64,000 bases of DNA from Streptomyces iranensis (GTDB lineage Bacteria; Actinomycetota; Actinomycetes; Streptomycetales; Streptomycetaceae), in the NCBI RefSeq assembly GCF_017874715.1, contig NZ_JAGGLR010000011.1, forward strand, positions 62,001-126,000, read 5' to 3'. Positions within the stretch are counted from its first letter, which is position 1; each line of letters begins with the position of its first letter. This document shows, one piece after another, positions 58,036 through 64,000 of this stretch. Under the pieces are notes generated by a model, which saw only the letters and a list, made by a program, of their open reading frames with translations, had not been told where the DNA came from and did no database searches. Position numbers and translations under genes: made by a program.

Positions 58036-59112
58036 ATGCGTTCTCGTGTGTGGTGGGGTACGGCGGCTGTCGTGCTGAGCGGCCTCCTCGTGGCGGGCTG
58101 TGGCGACGGGGGCGGCAGTGGCGACGGCGACAAGGCGAGTGCCGGCGCCGAGAAGCCCGCCACCGGCGACTACCCGGTCACCGTCACCGACTGCACGGGC
58201 GCCGAGACCACGTTCTCCAAGGCCCCCGAGAAGATCGTCACCAGTAACGCCTCCAGTCTGGAGCTGCTGCTCCGCCTGGGCGCCGGTGAGAAGGTGCTCG
58301 GCACCGGCTTCCCGCCCGGCAAGGGCACGCTGCCCGGTGAACTCGACGCGCGGGCGCGGAAGGTGAAGGTGCTCGCCCGATCCGTGATCCCGAAGGAGAA
58401 GCTCCTCGGCTCCGGCGCGGATGTGTACATCGACACCTTCGCCTCGATGAACATGGGCGGCGGCATGGGCGACGCTCCGACGGAGGAGGAGTACAAGGCG
58501 GCCGGGATCAAGCACATCTACCTCAAGTCCACCGCCTGTGCGGCGCGGAACAAGCGCGCGCTGACCGAGTTGTCCGCGGTGGAGGCCGACATCACCTCCC
58601 TCGGCGCGGTCACCGGCACGAGCGCGAAGGCGAAGGAACTCGTCGACGGCATGAAGGAGAAGGTGGGCGCCGTCCAGAAAGCGGTCGGCAGGACTGCGGA
58701 GGACGAGCGGCCGACGTACTTCTTCTTCGACTACGACGCCGGTACCAAGCAGCCCACCGCAGTCTGCAAGAGGCAGGTCGCCAACGCGGTGATCACTCTG
58801 GCCGGTGCCCGCAATGTCTTCGCCGACTGCGACGGCGACTACAAACAGGTCGGCTGGGAGGATGTCATTTCCAGGAACCCGGACTGGATCCAGCTGGGCG
58901 TCCGTAACCGGGGCAGCCGGGCGGCGAACGAGAAGGCGTTCGACGAGGCGCGGAAGTGGCTCGAGTCGAACTCCGCCACCAAGGGCCTGAAGGCCGTCAA
59001 GGAAGGCCACTTCCTGCGCATCGGCTCCGAGCAGACCACCATCGCCGGTGTCGAGAACGCCGACACCGTTCAGAAGATCGCCAAGGCCCTCTACCCGGGC
59101 AAGGTCGGCTGA
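58036..59112 (+). CDS. Substrate-binding lipoprotein of an Fe3+-siderophore/cobalamin-type ABC importer
   Basis: This 358-residue protein has a lipoprotein signal (GTAAVVLSGLLVAGC) and a periplasmic-binding-protein-2 fold (BtuF/FecB-like). KIVTSNASSLELLLRLGAGE is near residue 75 and VTGTSAKAKELVDGMKEKV forms the long linker helix, with RNPDWIQLGVRNRG in the C-lobe. Two-domain class III binding proteins of this type bind siderophores, heme or corrinoids. ATG 58036 has an AGGAGAG site. I see no classical actinobacterial iron box in the leader. The permease gene starts three bases after its stop. Confidence 0.88.
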   Translation: MRSRVWWGTAAVVLSGLLVAGCGDGGGSGDGDKASAGAEKPATGDYPVTVTDCTGAETTFSKAPEKIVTSNASSLELLLRLGAGEKVLGTGFPPGKGTLPGELDARARKVKVLARSVIPKEKLLGSGADVYIDTFASMNMGGGMGDAPTEEEYKAAGIKHIYLKSTACAARNKRALTELSAVEADITSLGAVTGTSAKAKELVDGMKEKVGAVQKAVGRTAEDERPTYFFFDYDAGTKQPTAVCKRQVANAVITLAGARNVFADCDGDYKQVGWEDVISRNPDWIQLGVRNRGSRAANEKAFDEARKWLESNSATKGLKAVKEGHFLRIGSEQTTIAGVENADTVQKIAKALYPGKVG

Positions 59113-59114
59113 CC

Positions 59115-60209
59115 GTGCTCGACACCACGGTGAGCAGGAAGGGCGCCACCGATGGCGCCACCGACACCCCCGCGCGCGCCCGGCGTTCCGTACCCGCCGG
59201 GCCGCTGGCGCTGCTCCTCGCGGTCGCGCTGCTCGTGGCCGTCACGGCGGCGGTCGCCTGGGGCTCCACGTCGATCCCGCCGGATGAGGTGTGGAGCGTG
59301 GTCTGGCGCAGACTGACCGGCCATGCCCCCAGGCCCGGTACGAACGACTTGATCGTCTGGCAACTGCGCCTTCCGCGCGCTCTGCTGGCTGCGCTGGTGG
59401 GTGCCGGGCTCGGTCTGGTCGGTACGGCGATGCAGGCCCTCGTCCGCAACCCACTGGCCGACCCGTACTTCCTTGGCGTCTCCAACGGCGCCTCCCTCGG
59501 AGCCGTCGCCGCCATCGTCCTCGGCCTCGGCACCGGGGGCGCTCTTGGTCTCGGCCTGTCCGGCGCCGCATTCGCGGGAGCCCTGGCCACCTTCGCTCTC
59601 GTCTGGGCGGTGGCCCGGCGCGGCGGGGGATTCGCGCCGCTGAGACTGGTGCTCGCCGGGGTGGCCATCGGGCAGTTCCTGTCCGGCTTCACCAGCTACC
59701 TCGTCCTCCAGGCCGGGGACGAGCAGCAGACGCACAGTGTGCTGTTCTGGCTCATGGGCAGCCTGAGCGGCGCGAGCTGGCCCCTGCTGGCCGCCCCGGC
59801 GGTGGCGGTTCCGGCGGTCCTGCTGCTGCTCCAGGCCAGGGCCCGGGGGCTCAACGCGCTGCTGATGGGTGATGAGACGGCCGCCGGGCTCGGCATCGAC
59901 GTCGTGCGGCTGCGCCGTGAGCTGTTCGCGGTCACCAGCCTGCTCACCGGCGTCCTCGTCGCGGTCTCCGGGGCCATCGCCTTCGTCGCGCTCATGGTCC
60001 CCCACGTCTGCCGCCTGGTCGTCGGCGGTGACCACCGTCGGCTGCTGCCCGTGTCGGCGCTCTTCGGCGCGCTGCTGCTGGTGGTGGTCGACCTCGTGTG
60101 CCGCACGGCCATGGACACGCAGGAACTGCCGGTCGGGGTCGTGACCTCGCTGATCGGCGCTCCGGCGCTGCTGTATCTGCTGGACCGGCGGTTGGGGAGC
60201 GGGAGTTGA
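59115..60209 (+). CDS. FecCD-family ABC permease
   Basis: This 364-residue permease has nine or ten membrane helices, the conserved LPRALLAALVGAGLGLVGTA helix and QALVRNPLADPYFLGVSNGA, and the coupling segment MGDETAAGLGIDV before IAFVALMVPHVCRLVVGGDH. It forms a homodimer with two ATPase subunits. GTG 59115 lies just past the binding-protein stop. The N-terminal 25 residues are hydrophilic and variable. It is followed by the ATPase after a 74-bp gap. Confidence 0.9.
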   Translation: MLDTTVSRKGATDGATDTPARARRSVPAGPLALLLAVALLVAVTAAVAWGSTSIPPDEVWSVVWRRLTGHAPRPGTNDLIVWQLRLPRALLAALVGAGLGLVGTAMQALVRNPLADPYFLGVSNGASLGAVAAIVLGLGTGGALGLGLSGAAFAGALATFALVWAVARRGGGFAPLRLVLAGVAIGQFLSGFTSYLVLQAGDEQQTHSVLFWLMGSLSGASWPLLAAPAVAVPAVLLLLQARARGLNALLMGDETAAGLGIDVVRLRRELFAVTSLLTGVLVAVSGAIAFVALMVPHVCRLVVGGDHRRLLPVSALFGALLLVVVDLVCRTAMDTQELPVGVVTSLIGAPALLYLLDRRLGSGS

Positions 60210-60283
60210 GGACCGGACGGAGGACAGGGGAGGCGGTCCTGCCCGGGGAAGTGGGAGCCGAGGACGGACCGGGGGAGCGTCGG

Positions 60284-61081
60284 TTGAGGATCGACATCGA
60301 GGGCCTGAATGTCGCGTATGCCGGGCGCACGGTCGTGGCCGGTGCCCACCTCATCGCGGCCGCGGGCGAGATCACCGGCCTGGTCGGGCCCAACGGCAGT
60401 GGCAAGTCCACGCTTCTGCGGACCGTGTACCGGCATCTGAAGCCCACCGCCGGGCGCGTTCTGCTCCAGGGCACCGACATCCGCGAGCTGAGCCCCGCCC
60501 GGTCGGCCCGGCACATCGCGGCCCTACCGCAGGAGCGCGGTGCGGACTTCGAGCTGACCGTGCGTGAGGTCGTCGCCATGGGGCGCACCCCCTACAAGCG
60601 GGCGTTCGCCGGGGAAGACGCCGCCGACCGGGACATGGTCGCCCGTGCCCTCGCCGATGTCGGCATGGCGGACCACTCCGCCCGCCGCTTCGACGAGCTG
60701 TCCGGCGGCGAACGCCAACGCGTACTGCTGGCCCGCGCGTTCGCCCAGGCGACGGACGTCCTGGTCCTGGACGAGCCGACGAACCACCTCGACCTCCGCC
60801 ATCAGGTCGAGCTGCTCGCCCTGTTGCGCGGCCACCGCCGTACGACCCTGGTCTCGCTGCATGACCTCAATGCCGCCGCTTCCGTGTGCGACCGGCTCCA
60901 CGTCCTGCACGACGGCCGCGTGGTCGCCTCCGGCGCACCCCGTGACGTGCTGCGACCGCCCCTGCTGGCCGAGGTGTTCGGCGTGCGCGCGGCCGTGATC
61001 GAGCACCCGCTGACCGGGGACCCGCTGATCGCCCTCGACCATCGCGAAAACGCGGTGGATGGTCAGAGGGAGGGTGCATGA
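60284..61081 (+). CDS. ABC transporter ATPase of the siderophore/cobalamin type
   Basis: This 265-residue ATPase has Walker A GPNGSGKST (Lys41), the Q-loop LPQERG, the signature LSGGERQRV, Walker B VLVLDEPTNHLD and the switch His in SLHDLN, matching FepC/BtuD. I chose TTG 60284: GGGGGAG lies six bases upstream and the protein then begins LRIDIEGLNVAY as in relatives. GTG 60251 and TTG 60206 are in frame but poorer. The stop overlaps the next start (ATGA). Confidence 0.9.
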   Translation: MRIDIEGLNVAYAGRTVVAGAHLIAAAGEITGLVGPNGSGKSTLLRTVYRHLKPTAGRVLLQGTDIRELSPARSARHIAALPQERGADFELTVREVVAMGRTPYKRAFAGEDAADRDMVARALADVGMADHSARRFDELSGGERQRVLLARAFAQATDVLVLDEPTNHLDLRHQVELLALLRGHRRTTLVSLHDLNAAASVCDRLHVLHDGRVVASGAPRDVLRPPLLAEVFGVRAAVIEHPLTGDPLIALDHRENAVDGQREGA

Positions 61082-62508
61082 CGGACGACGCTTCCGGTGC
61101 GGAGCGGCGCGGGGACGTGCCGGAGCGGCCCGGGGACGCATCCGGAGTCCATGACCGCTGGCTCCTGGTGTCGGTGGCGGGCGTCCTGTCGTTCGTGGCG
61201 ATGCTCGACATGAACATCGTGAACGTGGCGCTCGCGGACATCTCCGAGGGCCTGGGGGTGTCGGCCGCGGCGGCGCAGTGGGTGGTCCTGGGCTATCAAC
61301 TCCCGGTCGTCGCCCTGCTGTTGCCGGTCGGTCGCTGGCTCGACGACATGGGTGTCCGCCCCGCGCTGCTGGCCGCGACCGCCGGCTTCGGGCTGTGCAG
61401 CGCGCTTGCCGCCGCGTCCCCCTGGGCGTGCTGGCTGATCGCCGCCCGGATCGGACAGGGCGCGTGCGGCGCCGTGCTGTTCGTGCTGATGCCGGTGCTG
61501 GCGGTCCGCTCCGTGCGGCCGGAACTGCGCGGGCGCGCGATGAGCGTGCCGGCGACCCTCGGTCCCCTGGGTGCCGTCATCGGACCGGCGGTCGGAGGGC
61601 TGGTCCTGGACCATCTGGGCTGGCGCTGGATCTTCCTGGTCAAGATCCCGCTCTGCCTGGTGGCGCTGGTGGTGGTGTGGCGGGCGATGCCCCGGTCGGG
61701 GCGCCCGCGCCGCCCGGACCGGCGCTCTCTTGTCGATGCGGCCCTGGCGGCCACAGGAGTGACGATCCTGCTTCTGTCCCTGACCCTGGTCTCCGACGCG
61801 CCCGCCTGGCTCCCCCTCGCCCTTGTCGCCGTACCGCCGCTGTGGTGGTGGCTGCGGGGCCCGGGTGGCCGACCGGTGACCGATGTGCTGCGGGCCGCGG
61901 GGCTGCTGCGGGTGCACGGCGCGGTGCTGGCGCTGGCGGTGGGCTTCGCCGCCATGCATTACGTGGTCGCCCTGCACCTCCAGCACGACGAGGACGTCAG
62001 CGCGACCACCACGGGCCTGACCGTGCTCGCCTTCCCCCTCGGCATGGGGCTGGCGGGCCCCCTCGGCGGACGGCTCGCCGACCGCTACGGTGCCAGACCC
62101 GTCGCGGTCGCCGGTGCCGCCCTCACCGCCACCGGACTGCTGCTGCTCGTCCTGCCGGGCGACGGCTGGTCCCCGCCCGACGTGGCCTGGCGGCTGGTCC
62201 TGGCCGGACTCGGCATGGGGCTGACCGGCGGACCCACCCAGGCCCTGGTGATGGGCGCCGCTCCGCCGGGCCGCACCGCCACGGTCGGCTCCACGGTTCA
62301 GCTCGCCCGCAGCCTCGGCTTCACGCTCGGCCCGGCTCTCGCCACGGCGGCCTGGAGGCTGACGGGCCCGGACGGCGGCGCGCGGACGGCCCTGGCGCTC
62401 GCCGCCACCGCCGCCTGCCTCGCCGTGCCCCTGCTCGCCCTGTCGGCCCGAGGTCCGGCGAACCTCCCCGAGAACGTCACCGACACGGCACCCGCCGCAC
62501 CCCGCTGA
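61078..62508 (+). CDS. DHA2-like MFS exporter
   Basis: This 476-residue transporter has about 14 helices with LDMNIVNVALADISEGLG in helix 1, GRWLDDMGVRPALLAATAGF (motif A) and LGPLGAVIGPAVGGLVLDHL (motif C-like), typical of drug or siderophore exporters. It is translationally coupled to the importer ATPase, which suggests one gene exports and the others import the same metallophore or peptide. The N-terminal 23 residues are acidic and soluble. Confidence 0.88.
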   Translation: MTDDASGAERRGDVPERPGDASGVHDRWLLVSVAGVLSFVAMLDMNIVNVALADISEGLGVSAAAAQWVVLGYQLPVVALLLPVGRWLDDMGVRPALLAATAGFGLCSALAAASPWACWLIAARIGQGACGAVLFVLMPVLAVRSVRPELRGRAMSVPATLGPLGAVIGPAVGGLVLDHLGWRWIFLVKIPLCLVALVVVWRAMPRSGRPRRPDRRSLVDAALAATGVTILLLSLTLVSDAPAWLPLALVAVPPLWWWLRGPGGRPVTDVLRAAGLLRVHGAVLALAVGFAAMHYVVALHLQHDEDVSATTTGLTVLAFPLGMGLAGPLGGRLADRYGARPVAVAGAALTATGLLLLVLPGDGWSPPDVAWRLVLAGLGMGLTGGPTQALVMGAAPPGRTATVGSTVQLARSLGFTLGPALATAAWRLTGPDGGARTALALAATAACLAVPLLALSARGPANLPENVTDTAPAAPR

Positions 62509-62547
62509 GCCATCGGTCCTCAAGCCCTCACCGAGGAGTCGTAACCC

Positions 62548-64000
62548 ATGTGCGGAATCACCGGCTGGGTGTCCTACCACCAGGACGCCCGCACCCAGGC
62601 CCCGGTCATCGAGGCCATGACCGCCACTCTCACCCCGCGCGGGCCCGACGCGGGCGGAGTCTGGCTCGGCGAGCACGCCGCGATCGGTCACCGTCGCCTG
62701 GCCGTCATCGACATCGAAGGCGGCGTACAGCCGATGACCGACCGGCCGGATGTCCCGACGAGCGTCCTCACCTACAGCGGTGAGATCTACAACCACCATG
62801 AGCTCCGCGCCCAACTGAGAAACCTGGGCCATGAGTTCCGGACCCGCGGTGACACCGAGGTGGTATTGCGCGCCTACGCCGAGTGGGGCGAGGCGGTGGC
62901 CGACCACCTGGACGGCATGTTCGCGTTCGCGGTGTGGGACGAGCGGAAGCGGCGGCTGCTCCTGGTCCGCGACCGGCTGGGTGTCAAACCCCTGTTCTGG
63001 GCAGCCGTCGACGGCGGTCTGGCCTTCGCTTCCGAACCCAAGGCACTCTTCGCCCACCCGGAGATCCGGCCGCGGGTGGACGCGGACGGCCTGCGCGAGG
63101 CGTACAGCCTGCTGTTCAACACCGGTCCGACGGTCTGGTCAGGCGTACGGGAGGTCGAGCCCGGCGGCCTGCTCCTGCTGAACCGGCACGGCATCCGCGA
63201 ACGCCGCTACTGGCAGCTGGAGGCCGGAGTCCACCCGGACGACCGGGAGGCGACCGTCGCCCGCGTGCACGACCTGGTGAGCACCGCCGCCCGCGCCCAG
63301 CTGGAGGCCGACGTCCCCCTGTGCTCCCTGATGTCCGGCGGCATCGACTCCACCGTCCTGACCGCCCTGCTCGCCGACGAACTGCGCCTGCGCGAGGGCC
63401 CGGACGCCCGCATCCGCTCCTACGCCGTGGACTACAGCGACCAGGCCGAGAGCTTCACCGGCGACGTCCTGCGCACCGGCCACGACACCCCGTACGCCAC
63501 CGAGGCGGGCGCGTTCATCGGCACCGATCACAGCACGGTCGTGCTGGACCCGCGCGCTCTGCTCGACCCGGAGCACCGCAGGGCCGTGGTCGTGGCCCGC
63601 GACCCGCCGATCGGTGTCGGCGACATGGACACCTCCCTCTACCTCCTCTTCGGGGAGATCCGGAAACACTCCACCGTCGCCGTGTCCGGTGAGGCCGCCG
63701 ACGAGGTCTTCGGCGGCTACCCCTGGTTCCACGACCCCAAGGCGCTCGCCGCGCCCACCTTCCCCTGGCTGCTGGTGACCGGCGACGAGGCCGCCATGCC
63801 GCTCAACCCCGAACTCGACCTGCGAATCGGCGAGTTCCGCGACGACACATACCGTGGCGCCCTGGCCGCCGTACCGCATATCGAAGGCGAGTCGGAGACC
63901 GAGCACCGGCAACGCGAGATGCAGCACCTGTCGCTCACCCGCTGGCTGCGCCAGCTCCTGCACCGCAAGGACCGGCTGAGCATGGCACAGGGCCTCGAAG
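62548..64000 (+). CDS. asnB: Asparagine synthase (glutamine-hydrolysing), truncated by the window end
   Basis: The visible 484 residues cover the class II glutamine amidotransferase domain, beginning with the nucleophile in MCGITGWVSY (Cys2) with RRLAVIDIEGG and SGEIYNHHELR. The synthetase domain has the PP-loop SGGIDST and GEAADEVFGGYPWF. The gene runs off at 64000. ATG 62548 has a CGAGGAG site. Housekeeping AsnB and AsnB-like enzymes of natural-product clusters look alike. Directly behind an ABC importer and an exporter, a biosynthetic amidotransferase role is possible, but the rest of the locus is not in view. Confidence 0.88.
   Translation, partial: MCGITGWVSYHQDARTQAPVIEAMTATLTPRGPDAGGVWLGEHAAIGHRRLAVIDIEGGVQPMTDRPDVPTSVLTYSGEIYNHHELRAQLRNLGHEFRTRGDTEVVLRAYAEWGEAVADHLDGMFAFAVWDERKRRLLLVRDRLGVKPLFWAAVDGGLAFASEPKALFAHPEIRPRVDADGLREAYSLLFNTGPTVWSGVREVEPGGLLLLNRHGIRERRYWQLEAGVHPDDREATVARVHDLVSTAARAQLEADVPLCSLMSGGIDSTVLTALLADELRLREGPDARIRSYAVDYSDQAESFTGDVLRTGHDTPYATEAGAFIGTDHSTVVLDPRALLDPEHRRAVVVARDPPIGVGDMDTSLYLLFGEIRKHSTVAVSGEAADEVFGGYPWFHDPKALAAPTFPWLLVTGDEAAMPLNPELDLRIGEFRDDTYRGALAAVPHIEGESETEHRQREMQHLSLTRWLRQLLHRKDRLSMAQGLE

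Noticed and set aside
61063..63057. 664-codon open frame on the minus strand
   Set aside because: It overlaps the exporter and asnB genes antisense; both have unmistakable motifs on the plus strand.
1..64000. Mobile element, prophage, CRISPR array, tRNA or rRNA
   Set aside because: I found no transposase, integrase, phage structural gene, evenly spaced repeat-spacer array, cloverleaf or rRNA-like stretch in the window.

Overview
The window is very GC-rich (about 70% or more by eye), has short intergenic gaps, many GTG/TTG starts, ATGA/GTGA overlaps and one rare TTA codon. This fits an actinomycete chromosome, most likely Streptomyces or a close relative. I see no rRNA, tRNA, CRISPR array, integrase or transposase. 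The content looks like a chromosome-arm region dominated by small catabolic operons, each with its own regulator.

Layout. (1) 1-9655: organic-acid and aromatic catabolism: an RraA-type aldolase, a 3-hydroxyisobutyrate-dehydrogenase-like enzyme and a LysR regulator; a MarR/quinone-reductase pair with clear operators; a four-gene operon (bicupin, HpaI-type aldolase, NTF2-like protein, DUF3500 protein); a two-component flavin monooxygenase. (2) 9861-17194: PucR and LysR regulators, small proteins, a TetR/epimerase pair, a DHA2 exporter. (3) 17261-22004: GntR regulator, Xaa-Pro aminopeptidase and a secreted M9 collagenase with a TTA codon, which reads as a peptide and collagen utilisation set. 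(4) 22086-29385: an envelope/stress group (Rv1733c-like membrane protein, MreB-like protein, two TraR/DksA zinc fingers, NarL-type two-component system, small secreted protein, fused SecDF). (5) 29354-37343: TetR/SDR pair, then a hydroxy-acid cluster (PdxA-like, aldo/keto reductase, HpaI-type aldolase, D-2-hydroxyacid dehydrogenase, Nramp-like transporter without the metal motifs, PadR).

(6) 37577-50501 is the most striking region. An acyl-CoA ligase, a molybdenum hydroxylase (large and medium subunits, plus a fused 2Fe-2S/CoxG protein), an enoyl-CoA hydratase and an MHS-type importer are followed by a LarA-family protein, a DUF1858-like CxxC protein and the complete nickel-pincer cofactor pathway larE-larB-larC. 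The two halves start from nearly identical promoters (TTGACA, 17 bp, TAGCTTCC) that share a downstream CATACGGT word, so they are probably one regulon. I infer uptake, CoA activation, Mo-dependent hydroxylation, hydration and a nickel-dependent racemisation or epimerisation of an unknown carboxylic acid.

(7) 50514-64000: LysR/NmrA/SDR group ending in a 50-bp perfect palindrome; a metallo-beta-lactamase-fold operon with a divergent TetR; a lipoprotein; an apparent gene remnant; a GNAT protein; and a siderophore-type ABC importer with an MFS exporter and an asparagine synthetase (cut by the window end).
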